This document shows positions 17,095 to 26,092 of a DNA stretch of 64,000 nt, one piece after another. Numbering within the stretch: position 1 is the first letter of the stretch; each line of letters starts with the position of its first letter. Source of the stretch: DATFDN01 sp963818885 (GTDB lineage: Bacteria > Pseudomonadota > Alphaproteobacteria > Acetobacterales > Acetobacteraceae); NCBI GenBank assembly GCA_963818885.1, contig CAWFTP010000002.1, positions 116,536 through 180,535 on the forward strand. The letters are read 5' to 3'. Made by a program: the position numbers and the translations under genes. The notes below the pieces were generated by a model. The model did not search any database, was not told where the DNA came from, and saw only the letters and a program-made list of their open reading frames with translations.

Positions 17095-19011
17095 TCACAT
17101 AGGAGGGATCGGTTTTAGGAGGCGACACTTGCCGCCGAGATGCTCAAATTTCCGAAGTGAACGTGAGCCGACAAACTCGTCTACAGCCTTCCGTACCTCC
17201 GGCCAGACACCATTGTCATAGTAGTCGTCGCCGATAAGCGCGCCGCCATACTTGATCTGCGGCCACCAGAGAGAGAAGTCGCCGATCACCGCTTCATAGT
17301 CGTGGCAACCATCAATGTGCACTATATCTGGCTGGATATCGAGCAGCTTCAGAAGATGACCCGCGTTGATCGAGTTGAGCGGGAGAGGAACAACATAATC
17401 CTGAAGACCGGCTCGCACGACGTTGCCCATGAATTTCTGGAAGATCGCTGGATGGCCATTCATCACATCAAGCAGCTTGAACAACTCATTCTTGTGCCAG
17501 TGCTCCCACGAGCCCAACCACGTGTCTATAGCGATGACGACGGCGTCCAACCCGAGTTCCTTGAGTCGCGATGCCATCGTCAGGACAGAGCCACCCTTCC
17601 AAACACCGATCTCCACGACGATAGAGGGACGGATGTCATCAAGTGTGCTAAGTAGATACGGGTGAACGCTGTTCCAGCCCTGGGTGTCGGGGGCGTAGAG
17701 TTCTCCGGGAAAGCCGATAAATGGATCGTTGCCGCGCCAGATCCTGTCGACGACCAGGTTTCGGACTCTCCGCGTTGGAGGTGGCGGAGATACGTCGGCT
17801 GGGCTACCGGCTGATTCGCTTTCCTGCGTGACGACGTACGGCATTGCAATTATCCCTGTCGTAAAGGGCGGCGCCTGCAAAACACGCGCCAAGTGCTCCA
17901 ACGGAGCATGCCATGTATTTCTGTGCACCCACTGACCATGGTCCATCGTGCTTCCCACCAGACAGCCATAGGTGAGAGGCGGGAGCGCCGAGAGGCGCCG
18001 AAACGCCCACTGTACATAGCTATCCATGTGCAGTTCGCAGAGAACTGCGCCGGCAGGACTGAAGATCGCATTGGCGAGGCCTGCGCCATGGGGAGCAACG
18101 ATATGGCTCGCGTCTGAGAACAACGCGATCTGTTCGGTCACGGGAAGCCCGGTCAGAGTGACGATCTCAAAGCCATGCCGTTGCAGAATCCGAACCAGAT
18201 CTTCCTCATTCAGCATCCGGCGCGCCCCGCTGTCGCTGCGGCTTATGTAGATACGCCGGCGGGGCCATGCCGAAACGCCGGCACGCTCCCGAATGGTATC
18301 GAACAGGATCATGCGATGGGGATGCGGCTGAAAATCAGAGATCTTCAGCCGCGGGACAATAACGACGGACTCGCAGCGGACGTGCTGCTCCTCCTCGAGG
18401 AACATGGCATCAGCCGTCGCCTCGGGAAGCAAATCCAGTAATTCGTTCTGCCAGCGGTTGCGCAGTTTGGGCCATAGCAAGGTGGCACCGGAATACGTGT
18501 CGTGGAATGGCGGGACCAGCAGGCTCGGCACGACATCGACCAGCCAGTGGGCATAATTCCTGTTGCCGACATATCCGCAGAGAAGATGTGCCGCCGCGGC
18601 GACACTCGCCTCCGATGCCGGCGGGGGCAACCTCAACTGGCGATCGCCGGTCCATTCAAACCGGCCGACATGCGCAGGCAGGGCGAAGTGCAATGTCTCT
18701 TGAACGACGAAATCGTCGACGGTGACGATCCCAAGCTCGCCCTGAACGACCGCGTCCTGAATCACGAACGCATGCCCATCCGTGATGGAGTACGACGGCG
18801 CGACCCACGAGTCGGCGGGGTTCTGCTCGATGGGAAACGACGGCGGGCGCACCTGGCCAAAGGTAATCGGCGGAATCGCCACCTCGACATTCGGGAGGCA
18901 CGGCACGCGGGCAACCCGCCGCGTCCCGGCGGCAACACGCGCGCCCTGTGCAAACAGATCATTGAGCGAGATCACGCGATAGGTCCGCCAGTCCGACCTA
19001 TCGGGCATCAT
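17095..19011 (-). CDS. GT61 glycosyltransferase fused to a C-terminal methyltransferase
   Basis: A 638-residue two-domain protein. Residues about 70-400 are a DUF563/GT61 glycosyltransferase: NYAHWLVDVVPSLL near 152, RRIYISRSDSGARRMLNEEDL, and the hallmark VAPHGAGLANAIFSP near 325. After a Pro-rich linker, residues about 430-638 form a Methyltransf_24-type domain (VVEIGVWKGGSVLTMASRL, VHIDGCHDYEAVIGDFSLWWP, GDDYYDNGVWPEV). It could add a sugar and methylate the product. The ATG at 19011 overlaps the upstream stop (ATGA). The alternative ATG at 19008 is one codon later. The long upstream extension is shadow. Confidence 0.88.
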   Translation of the reverse strand: MMPDRSDWRTYRVISLNDLFAQGARVAAGTRRVARVPCLPNVEVAIPPITFGQVRPPSFPIEQNPADSWVAPSYSITDGHAFVIQDAVVQGELGIVTVDDFVVQETLHFALPAHVGRFEWTGDRQLRLPPPASEASVAAAAHLLCGYVGNRNYAHWLVDVVPSLLVPPFHDTYSGATLLWPKLRNRWQNELLDLLPEATADAMFLEEEQHVRCESVVIVPRLKISDFQPHPHRMILFDTIRERAGVSAWPRRRIYISRSDSGARRMLNEEDLVRILQRHGFEIVTLTGLPVTEQIALFSDASHIVAPHGAGLANAIFSPAGAVLCELHMDSYVQWAFRRLSALPPLTYGCLVGSTMDHGQWVHRNTWHAPLEHLARVLQAPPFTTGIIAMPYVVTQESESAGSPADVSPPPPTRRVRNLVVDRIWRGNDPFIGFPGELYAPDTQGWNSVHPYLLSTLDDIRPSIVVEIGVWKGGSVLTMASRLKELGLDAVVIAIDTWLGSWEHWHKNELFKLLDVMNGHPAIFQKFMGNVVRAGLQDYVVPLPLNSINAGHLLKLLDIQPDIVHIDGCHDYEAVIGDFSLWWPQIKYGGALIGDDYYDNGVWPEVRKAVDEFVGSRSLRKFEHLGGKCRLLKPIPPM

Positions 19012-20054
19012 CGCGGCGCCCCGCGCGAGGAGTCCGCCCTCGTAGGCGAGGGGACAAGGAGGATCTCGACGGAGTCCCACTGGGTGGCAAGGCGGAAGTC
19101 GCCCCAGATCGCCTGACCGATGGTCGTATTGCTCACCACCCAATGCGACGGGTGATGATCCATTTCGGCGGGAGCCGAGGCGATCAGCTCTCGGAGTCTC
19201 GGCAGCAACTCAAACGTCACCGAACGCGCTTCCCCATTGCGAATGAAAGCCTGGCCCAGGAGGGGAAGCCGATCATCCACGCCAAACGGATTGTGCTTGA
19301 AGAAGAAGCCGGGTCCATTAAGCCCGCCCAGGCATTCGTGCACGTGCTTCGCCGACCCCAGCCCGCAGGGCTGATTGAATCCCAGCTGATAGAAAAATGT
19401 CTGCGGCGGTTCCACCGCGAAGTCATTGAGGACCAGGGCGATCCCCGAGTTGCCCTGACTGACCTCGCAACCCTTGGGATGGGCGGTCACGCCGTAGCGG
19501 ATTGCGACGTGAGCCTTCACTATGAGCTTGCGCAGGCGCGCGAGCGGTGCAGGGTCGATCAGCACCGCGGTCCGCCCTGCCATCGTGCGATCCTTGGGAC
19601 CGAAGAGGAGATCGGATTCGCGAGGGTTGCCCTCCTTCGTCAGGCAAGGCAGCACCGCCCCGTCCTGGGACAGGCTGACCGATTCGGTTCTGCCCGTCCG
19701 GGTGATCTCGACCGTGGCTTCGGGCGCAACGGCGGTGAACCGTTCGCCGTCGCTCACGGGCGTCCTGGCAAACGGCGACAGCCGTTGTTCCGGGATGTCC
19801 CACTGGACGATCTGCCAGCCGGGATCGGGGCCGGTCGACGAGTAGAATTTTGGCGGCTGACCTGGGAGAGGCGTGCTTGGGTCGCGCAACACGAAGTCAC
19901 CGAACGGCGCGATCATCGGGGTCACCGATTTTGCCTGGGGGTCGGGACTCCAGAAGCGAATCGTCTCGCGCGCGACACAGGTCGTCGTGCCGGCGCACAC
20001 GATCATGGCTGCGGAGGCCGCAAACCGAGCGAGCCGTCTTCTAACCGACGTCAT
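19008..20054 (-). CDS. Exported hypothetical protein
   Basis: A 348-residue protein with an N-terminal signal peptide (RRRLARFAASAAMIVCAGTTTCVAR), probably secreted. Several cysteines in the mature part (GCEVSQG, QPCGLGS, HECLGG) suggest disulfides. I do not recognise a domain. It is translationally coupled to the GT61-methyltransferase fusion (4-base overlap), so it may act in the same surface-glycan process, perhaps binding or modifying the product in the periplasm. It is divergent from the sulfotransferase gene across 47 bp. Confidence 0.72.
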   Translation of the reverse strand: MTSVRRRLARFAASAAMIVCAGTTTCVARETIRFWSPDPQAKSVTPMIAPFGDFVLRDPSTPLPGQPPKFYSSTGPDPGWQIVQWDIPEQRLSPFARTPVSDGERFTAVAPEATVEITRTGRTESVSLSQDGAVLPCLTKEGNPRESDLLFGPKDRTMAGRTAVLIDPAPLARLRKLIVKAHVAIRYGVTAHPKGCEVSQGNSGIALVLNDFAVEPPQTFFYQLGFNQPCGLGSAKHVHECLGGLNGPGFFFKHNPFGVDDRLPLLGQAFIRNGEARSVTFELLPRLRELIASAPAEMDHHPSHWVVSNTTIGQAIWGDFRLATQWDSVEILLVPSPTRADSSRGAPR

Positions 20055-20101
20055 CCTGGACCAGCTATCCGATTTCCCACCTGCACCCTATACTCTGCCC
20101 C

Positions 20102-20908
20102 ATGCCACGCCGCAGCAATCGCGAGCATCTCGAGTCACTTGTTGACCCGAGCAAAGCGCGTTCGTGGCCGCGGCCGGAGCGTCGTCGGGTGTTCATCCTG
20201 TTCACGCCGCGCTCGGGTAGCAGCTGGTTTGGTGACCTGCTCAGCAGCACGCTCGTCCTGGGGGAACCCGACGAATTCCTGAATCAGGATGTCAATGCCG
20301 ACATCGTCCGGCGGTTCGCCGCTCGTACCGAGGTGGATTTCCTGAACGCCCTGGAGACCGATGCGGCTTCGACGAACGGGGTCTTCAGCATGGAGGTCAT
20401 CTGGGGCCACATCGAACTGTCTGACATCGACCTTCTTGGTTATTACCGCGATGCGCGCTTCGTCTACTTGCGGCGCAAAGACATCCTCGCCCAGGCTGTC
20501 TCTCTCCTCCTCGCTACCGAGACCGGCGTGTTCCACAGCGTGGAGAGCGATGCCGCCATGGCGCAGGCCACGGCCGCGGCTCGGCTGATATCCCCCGAAC
20601 GGGCCTTCGCGGGCATTAGGCACTGGTGGGGACATCTGCAGAACTACGAGTGCCTGACGGAGGTTCAGTTCGCGATCCGCGACATCAACCCGCTCCGACT
20701 CTACTACGAGGACGTCGTCGACGATCCAGCGAGCACAGTGGCTCGCGTCTGCACGCACGCCGAAGTGCCATTGGACACAACCCAGCCACCGAACTCCTCC
20801 CATACGCCGGTCCGGAGCGAAATCAACGAAGAACTCGCCCGGTTATTCCGGTCCGGCCAGTCCGGGTTCATCCGCAAGATGGAGGCGTTCCGTCCCCCGC
20901 TGACCTAA
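20102..20908 (+). CDS. Stf0-type sulfotransferase
   Basis: A 268-residue PAPS-dependent sulfotransferase. The 5'-phosphosulfate loop FTPRSGSSWFGDLL sits near residue 34. RFVYLRRKDILAQAVSLLLA, the 3'-phosphate-binding region, lies near residue 125, and LYYEDVVDDPASTVARV near 205. Stf0 enzymes sulfate sugars such as trehalose in mycobacteria, and relatives decorate nodulation factors or surface glycans. The setting beside glycosyltransferases and methyltransferases supports a glycan acceptor. Its stop overlaps the convergent sdhB stop by two bases. Confidence 0.87.
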   Translation: MPRRSNREHLESLVDPSKARSWPRPERRRVFILFTPRSGSSWFGDLLSSTLVLGEPDEFLNQDVNADIVRRFAARTEVDFLNALETDAASTNGVFSMEVIWGHIELSDIDLLGYYRDARFVYLRRKDILAQAVSLLLATETGVFHSVESDAAMAQATAAARLISPERAFAGIRHWWGHLQNYECLTEVQFAIRDINPLRLYYEDVVDDPASTVARVCTHAEVPLDTTQPPNSSHTPVRSEINEELARLFRSGQSGFIRKMEAFRPPLT

Positions 20909-21687
20909 ACCTGCCGCTCCACGATCAGCTGCTTGATCATGCCGATCGCCTTGGCCGGGTTCAGACCCTTGGGGCAGGTGTTGGTGCAGTTCATGATCGT
21001 GTGGCAGCGATAGAGCTTGAACGGATCCTCGAGCGCATCCAGCCGTTCCCCGCTCGACTCGTCGCGGGAGTCGGCAATCCAGCGATAGGCCTGCAGCAGG
21101 ACCGCCGGACCAAGGTAGCGGTCGCTGTTCCACCAGTAGCTCGGGCAGCTCGTCGTGCAGCAGAAGCACAGGATGCACTCCCACAAGCCGTCGAGCCGCG
21201 CACGTTCCTCCCTGCTTTGCAGACGCTCGGCATCGGGGGGCGCCGCCGTGTCGGCCCTTAGCCAGGGTTCGACGCTGCGGTACTGGGCGTAGGCCAGGTT
21301 CAGGTCGGGCACGAGGTCCTTCACCACGGCCATATGGGGCAGCGGCGTGATCCGCACCGCCCCCTTCACGTCCTCGATCGGCTTGAGGCACGCGAGCGTA
21401 TTGCTGCCGTCGATGTTCATCGCGCAGGACCCGCATATGCCTTCGCGGCAGGAGCGGCGGAAGGTCAACGTGGAATCGACTTCGTTCTTGATCTTGATCA
21501 GCGCGTCGAGAACCATCGGCCCGCAGGCGTCGAGATCGACCTCGTACGTGTCGGTGCGCGGATTGTCGGCCGAGTCGGGATCCCAGCGGTAGACTCGAAA
21601 CGCGCGGACCCGCTTGGCGCCGCCGGGAGCCTTGAAGGTCTTGCCGCGCGTGACGCGGCTGTTCCGGGGCAGGGTGAATGCGACCAT
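20905..21687 (-). CDS. sdhB: Succinate dehydrogenase iron-sulfur subunit
   Basis: A 260-residue subunit of complex II that carries electrons from FAD to quinone through three Fe-S centres. The 2Fe-2S ligands are in CREGICGSCAMNIDG with a later C. The 4Fe-4S and 3Fe-4S ligands are in CILCFCCTTSCPSYWW and CHTIMNCTNTCPKGLNP. ATG 21687 (MVAFTLPRN) is 5 bases downstream of the sdhA stop. The open frame further upstream is overlap with sdhA. It is the last gene of the sdhC-D-A-B operon. Confidence 0.96.
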   Translation of the reverse strand: MVAFTLPRNSRVTRGKTFKAPGGAKRVRAFRVYRWDPDSADNPRTDTYEVDLDACGPMVLDALIKIKNEVDSTLTFRRSCREGICGSCAMNIDGSNTLACLKPIEDVKGAVRITPLPHMAVVKDLVPDLNLAYAQYRSVEPWLRADTAAPPDAERLQSREERARLDGLWECILCFCCTTSCPSYWWNSDRYLGPAVLLQAYRWIADSRDESSGERLDALEDPFKLYRCHTIMNCTNTCPKGLNPAKAIGMIKQLIVERQV

Positions 21688-21692
21688 GGCTA

Positions 21693-23501
21693 TCAGTACA
21701 CCCGCTTCTTCGGCGGGAACACCGAGACCTCGTTGGTCAGCGTCCGCATCTTCACCGGGCGGTAGGCGAGCCGCACGTCGCCCGAATCGTCGCACCAGGC
21801 AAGCGTGTGCTTCATCCAGTTGGCGTCGTCGCGCTCGGGGTAGTCGTCATGGGCATGCGCGCCGCGGCTCTCGGTACGCGCCGCGGCGCCGGCCATAGTG
21901 GTCATCGCGTTGCCCATCAGATTCTGCAGCTCCAACGCCTCCATCAAATCGCTGTTCCAGATCAGTCCGCGATCGGAGACGGCCATATCGGACATGCCAT
22001 CCCACACGCGGCGCATCTTCTCCACTCCCTCCTTCAGGTTCGCGCTGTTGCGAAACACCGCGGCATGCTTCTGCATCGTCCGTTGCATCTCGAGGCGCAA
22101 ATCGGCGACCGTGGTGCTGCCGCGGGCGTAGCGAACGCGGTTGAACCGCTCGAGCGAGGCCTCACCCGCATGCGGCGGGAGCGGCGGCTGCGCCGCATCC
22201 GATCGCAACATCTCGCCCGCGCGTTGCGCAGCGGCGCGGCCGAACACCACGAGATCAAGCAGCGAGTTGGTGCCCAGCCGATTGGCACCGTGGACGGAGA
22301 CGCAGGCGCATTCGCCCACCGCCATCAGACCCGGCACGACGGCGTCCGGGTCCTCCGCGGTCGGGCGCAGCACCTCGCCGTGATAGTTGGTAGGAATGCC
22401 GCCCATGTTGTAATGCACCGTCGGCAGCACCGGGATCGGGTCCTTCGTCACATCGACGCCCGCGAAGACCCGTGCGGTCTCGGATATGCCGGGCAGACGC
22501 TCATGCAGCAAGCCCGCGCCCAAATGCTCCAGGTGCAGCAGGATATGGTCTTTGTCCGGCCCGACGCCGCGGCCCTCATTGATCTCGATCGTCATGGAGC
22601 GTGAGACCACATCGCGCGAGGCGAGGTCCTTCGCCGTCGGCGCGTAGCGCTCCATGAATCGCTCGCCCTCGGAGTTCGTCAGGTATCCCCCCTCCCCCCG
22701 CGCACCCTCGGTGATCAGGCAGCCGGCGGGGAAGATGCCGGTCGGGTGAAACTGCACGAACTCCATGTCCTGGCACGGCAGGCTGGCGCGCAGCACCATG
22801 CCGTTGCCATCACCCGTGCAGGTGTGCGCGGACGTGCATGACAGGAAGGCGCGCCCATAACCGCCGGTCGCCATCACCACTGTCTGCGCGCGGAAGCGGT
22901 GCATCGTGCCCTCTTCCAGGCACCAGGCGGTCACGCCGCGGCAGGCGCCCTCGTCATCCATGATGAGGTCGAGGGCGAAATACTCGACGAAGAACTCGAC
23001 CTCGTGCTTCAGGCACTGCTGATACAGCGTGTGGAGCATCGCGTGCCCGGTCTTGTCGGCGGCGGCGCAGGCACGCATCGCCGGCTCCTTGCCGTAATCC
23101 TTCATGTGGCCGCCGAACGGACGCTGATAGATGCGCCCGTCCTCGGTGCGGCTGAACGGCAGACCGAAATGCTCCAACTCATAAACCGCCGGGACCGCTT
23201 CGCGGCACATGTACTCGATGGCGTCCTGATCGCCCAGCCAGTCCGACCCCTTCACGGTGTCGTACATGTGCCAGCGCCAATCGTCGTCCCCCATGTTGCC
23301 GAGCGCGGCGCTGATGCCGCCTTGCGCGGCGACCGTGTGGCTGCGGGTGGGAAAGACCTTGGTGATGCAGGCGGTCTTCAGTCCCGCCGCGCCCATGCCC
23401 AATGTCGCGCGCAGGCCGGAGCCGCCGGCGCCGACCACTACCACGTCATAAGTGTGATCAACGAAGTCGTAGGCGGCGCGCGACGGCGCGATCGCGTCCA
23501 T
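21693..23501 (-). CDS. sdhA: Succinate dehydrogenase flavoprotein subunit
   Basis: A 602-residue catalytic subunit that oxidises succinate to fumarate in the TCA cycle. The N-terminal FAD fold is VVVGAGGSGLRATLGM. His55 in TRSHTVAAQGG is the expected covalent FAD attachment residue. The active-site region HPTGIFPAGCLITEGARGEGG and GANRLGTNSLLDLVVFG are intact. Start MDAIAPSRAAYDFVDH at 23501 fits the family. The frame is open further upstream but lies within sdhD. A 10-base gap follows sdhD. Confidence 0.97.
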   Translation of the reverse strand: MDAIAPSRAAYDFVDHTYDVVVVGAGGSGLRATLGMGAAGLKTACITKVFPTRSHTVAAQGGISAALGNMGDDDWRWHMYDTVKGSDWLGDQDAIEYMCREAVPAVYELEHFGLPFSRTEDGRIYQRPFGGHMKDYGKEPAMRACAAADKTGHAMLHTLYQQCLKHEVEFFVEYFALDLIMDDEGACRGVTAWCLEEGTMHRFRAQTVVMATGGYGRAFLSCTSAHTCTGDGNGMVLRASLPCQDMEFVQFHPTGIFPAGCLITEGARGEGGYLTNSEGERFMERYAPTAKDLASRDVVSRSMTIEINEGRGVGPDKDHILLHLEHLGAGLLHERLPGISETARVFAGVDVTKDPIPVLPTVHYNMGGIPTNYHGEVLRPTAEDPDAVVPGLMAVGECACVSVHGANRLGTNSLLDLVVFGRAAAQRAGEMLRSDAAQPPLPPHAGEASLERFNRVRYARGSTTVADLRLEMQRTMQKHAAVFRNSANLKEGVEKMRRVWDGMSDMAVSDRGLIWNSDLMEALELQNLMGNAMTTMAGAAARTESRGAHAHDDYPERDDANWMKHTLAWCDDSGDVRLAYRPVKMRTLTNEVSVFPPKKRVY

Positions 23502-23511
23502 CACCCTCTCC

Positions 23512-23928
23512 CTAGAGTCCCAGCCGCAATACGGCGACAATGCAAAGCACCGCAGCCACGATGCACAAGCCACGCTGCACAAGCAGCATCGGGATGCGTA
23601 TCGCGTTATGATGGACGTAGTCCTCAACGACCACTCGCAGTCCCAGCTCCATGTGCCAGAACGTCGCAACGATGAGGCACAGCATCAGCACCAGCGGCAC
23701 CGGCGCGTGCAGCCAGGCAATCATGTCTGCCCGGGTCGCGCCCTCCAGCCGGATCACCGAGGCGATGAACCACAGGGTCAGCGGCACCAGGGCGATCGCG
23801 GTCAGACGCTCCGCCATCCATGCGTGCGAGCCCCGCCGGGCGGAGCCCAGGCCGCGCGCCTGCCCCAGCTCGGAGCGCATGACCTCGAGATGGAGGGACT
23901 TCTCGGCGGGAACCACGTCTCTCGGCAT
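23512..23928 (-). CDS. sdhD: Succinate dehydrogenase membrane anchor subunit
   Basis: A 138-residue protein with three transmembrane helices (ALVPLTLWFIASVI, VPLVLMLCLIVATFWHMELGL and GLCIVAAVLCIVAVL). The sequence SHAWMAERLTAIAL and the heme/quinone-side motif HMELGLRVVVEDYVH are typical of alphaproteobacterial SdhD. It anchors SdhAB and helps bind heme b and ubiquinone. Its ATG at 23928 overlaps the sdhC stop by one base (TGATG). Confidence 0.93.
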   Translation of the reverse strand: MPRDVVPAEKSLHLEVMRSELGQARGLGSARRGSHAWMAERLTAIALVPLTLWFIASVIRLEGATRADMIAWLHAPVPLVLMLCLIVATFWHMELGLRVVVEDYVHHNAIRIPMLLVQRGLCIVAAVLCIVAVLRLGL

Positions 23929-24398
23929 CACCGCACCAATAATCCGACGATCCAGACGGCCAGGGTTATCACGATCGTAGCGCCAATCGCGGCGAAGGCG
24001 GACGTCCGGTAAATCCGGTTCTCGAAGCCGCGCCGTACCGGTTCCTGCTGGGCCAGTGTCCCGAATCCCCAACCGGCATCCCAAACCAGATGGCGGATAC
24101 CCTGGAACAGATGAAAAAGCAGCGCCGCCGCCCAGCAGAATAGCAGAAATACGCCAAAGCCCGATCCGAGAAAGCCCTGCACTGTCGCGAAGGCACTATC
24201 CGAAGCTGCGGCGGCGACCAGCCACCACGTTAGCAGGATCGTGCCGATCGCGAGACCCACGCCGGTAACGCGCTGGCTGATCGACAGCATCATGCTGACC
24301 GGCCAGCGATAGACCTGCAGATGGGGTGATAGTGGCCGACTGACCAGCTTCCCGTCGCTCTTGCGCCCCACCATCAGCGGGTCACGGACGTCGTTCAC
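23928..24398 (-). CDS. sdhC: Succinate dehydrogenase cytochrome b556 subunit
   Basis: A 156-residue heme-binding membrane subunit. It has RPLSPHLQVYRW near the N-terminus, SQRVTGVGLAIG in helix I and a heme-ligand His in LLFHLFQGIRHLVWDAG. I chose GTG 24398 (VNDVRDPLMVGRKSDG) because GGAGAG precedes it by about 9 bases. ATG 24374 is the alternative. It opens the sdhCDAB operon, and its promoter should lie in the 92-bp gap after the gene at 24490-25419. Confidence 0.92.
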   Translation of the reverse strand: MNDVRDPLMVGRKSDGKLVSRPLSPHLQVYRWPVSMMLSISQRVTGVGLAIGTILLTWWLVAAAASDSAFATVQGFLGSGFGVFLLFCWAAALLFHLFQGIRHLVWDAGWGFGTLAQQEPVRRGFENRIYRTSAFAAIGATIVITLAVWIVGLLVR

Positions 24399-24489
24399 GA
24401 CTACGTTCTCTCCGTGGCTCGATCGGATAACTGTGTTGCCAAGCCGTTGCGGTTCCTTACGCGCGCCCCCGAGCAGGGTCAACGCGCGG

Positions 24490-25419
24490 CTAGAATCCTA
24501 CCCGATCGCCGCCCTTCAGGTGCAGGATCGCCCGCGCCTCGGCTGGCGTGGCGATCTCCAGACTCAGCTCCTCCAATATCCGGCGGATCTTCCCGACCTG
24601 CTCGGCATTCGATGTCGCCAGCCGGCCCTTGCCGATATAGAGGCTGTCCTCCAGCCCGACGCGGACATTGCCGCCCATGATGCCCGCCATCGTGGTGAAC
24701 GCCATTTGATGCCGCCCGGCGGCGAGGACCGACCAGACATAGGCCTCCCCGAACAGCCGATCCGCGGTCTCCTTCATGAAAAGCAGGTTGCGCGGGTCGG
24801 CGCCGATCCCGCCCAGGATGCCGAAGATGGTCTGCACGAACAGCGGCGGCTCGACCATTTTGCGGTCGAGGAAGTAAGCGAGGTTGTAGAGGTGGCCGAC
24901 ATCGTAGCATTCAAACTCGAAGCGGGTGCCGTGCGCCTTGCCCAGCCGCTCCAGGATGCCGGCGACGTCCTTGAAGGTGTTGCGGAAGATGAAGTCGTCG
25001 GTGCGTGCGAGATAGGGCTTTTCCCAGTCGTGCTTCCACTCCTTCACCCGGTCCCCGGCGTGGGAGATGTTGAAGTTCATGCTGCCCATGTTGAGGCTGC
25101 ACATCTCCGGCTTCGCCTGCAGAGGGGCGGCGAGGCGCTCATCGAGGGTCATGTTCAACCCGCCGCCCGTCGTGATGTTCACCACCGCGTCGGTGCTCTG
25201 CTTGATCACCGGCAGGAAGCGCATGAACACGGACGGGTCCGGTGTCGGAACGCCGGTCGAGGGATCGCGCGCGTGCAGGTGGATGATGGCAGCGCCGGCT
25301 TCGGCCGCCCCGATGGAGGAGCGTGCGATCTCCTCCGCCGTGACCGGCAGGTGCGGCGACATGCTGGGCGTATGGATCGCCCCGGTCACCGCGCAGCTGA
25401 TGATGACCTTGTTCGCCAT
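24490..25419 (-). CDS. 3-keto-5-aminohexanoate cleavage family enzyme (BKACE, DUF849)
   Basis: A 309-residue TIM-barrel enzyme that condenses a beta-keto acid with acetyl-CoA to give acetoacetate and a new acyl-CoA. The zinc-binding IIHLHARDP (H47, H49) is present, with MSPHLPVTAEEIA, TTGGGLNMT and the C-terminal GGNVRVGLEDSLYIGKG. The family covers many keto acids (lysine fermentation, carnitine and others), so the substrate cannot be named here. It shares its strand with DedA and acetyl-CoA synthetase upstream. Confidence 0.92.
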   Translation of the reverse strand: MANKVIISCAVTGAIHTPSMSPHLPVTAEEIARSSIGAAEAGAAIIHLHARDPSTGVPTPDPSVFMRFLPVIKQSTDAVVNITTGGGLNMTLDERLAAPLQAKPEMCSLNMGSMNFNISHAGDRVKEWKHDWEKPYLARTDDFIFRNTFKDVAGILERLGKAHGTRFEFECYDVGHLYNLAYFLDRKMVEPPLFVQTIFGILGGIGADPRNLLFMKETADRLFGEAYVWSVLAAGRHQMAFTTMAGIMGGNVRVGLEDSLYIGKGRLATSNAEQVGKIRRILEELSLEIATPAEARAILHLKGGDRVGF

Positions 25420-25431
25420 TGGCGCATTCCC

Positions 25432-26079
25432 CTAGGTCCGTCGATGGTGATGGAGAACATAGTGTTCGAGCGGGCCAGGCATGAGACGCTCCGCCTCGTC
25501 GGCGAGTTGGCTCTCGTGGCGACGCAGGAACACGAACCCGGCTATCAGCAGCAACGCCACGAAGGTGCCGACCCCGATCGCGACGGGTTTCGCCACGTGG
25601 TGGATGTGATGGCCGAATTCATACGCGCCCAATCCATAGAGCCCGGCCCAGACGATGGCGCCGGCGACGTTGTAAAACAGGAATCGGCCCCACTCCATCC
25701 GGTTGACCCCGGCGAGGAAGTAGGCCAGCGAGCGCAGAATGGCGACGAAGCGGCCGAAGAACACCACCCCGCCGCCGTAGCGGCGAAACAGCAGCACGCC
25801 AACCTTCAGCCGGCGTTCCGTCACACCGATCCGGTAGCCATAGCGAAGCAGCAGCCGAAACCCGACCACCCGCCCAATCCAGTAGCCGATAATCCCGCCA
25901 ATGCTCGCGCCGGCGATCGCCGCCCCCACTACCCCGCCGACGTTGAGGCCATGCCCGGCCGCGGCGAAGGCAAGGGCGGCGATCAGCGTGGTCTCTCCCG
26001 GAAAAGGGACGCCCATGCTCTCCAGCCCGATCGCGAGCGCGACGGCGCCGTATCCGGCGTGCGCCATGTGGTGGGTCAC
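25432..26079 (-). CDS. DedA family membrane protein
   Basis: A 215-residue DedA/VTT-domain inner-membrane protein. ESMGVPFPGETTLIAALAFAA near residue 20 contains the re-entrant-loop motif with the conserved Glu. GYWIGRVVGFRLLLRYG and the FFGRFVAILRSLAYFLAGVNRM motif, with its conserved arginines, follow. Members act in lipid-carrier flipping and envelope homeostasis. It ends 12 bases upstream of the cleavage-enzyme start and begins 13 bases after the acetyl-CoA synthetase stop. Confidence 0.92.
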   Translation of the reverse strand: MTHHMAHAGYGAVALAIGLESMGVPFPGETTLIAALAFAAAGHGLNVGGVVGAAIAGASIGGIIGYWIGRVVGFRLLLRYGYRIGVTERRLKVGVLLFRRYGGGVVFFGRFVAILRSLAYFLAGVNRMEWGRFLFYNVAGAIVWAGLYGLGAYEFGHHIHHVAKPVAIGVGTFVALLLIAGFVFLRRHESQLADEAERLMPGPLEHYVLHHHRRT

Positions 26080-26092
26080 GAAATGGCGGTCC

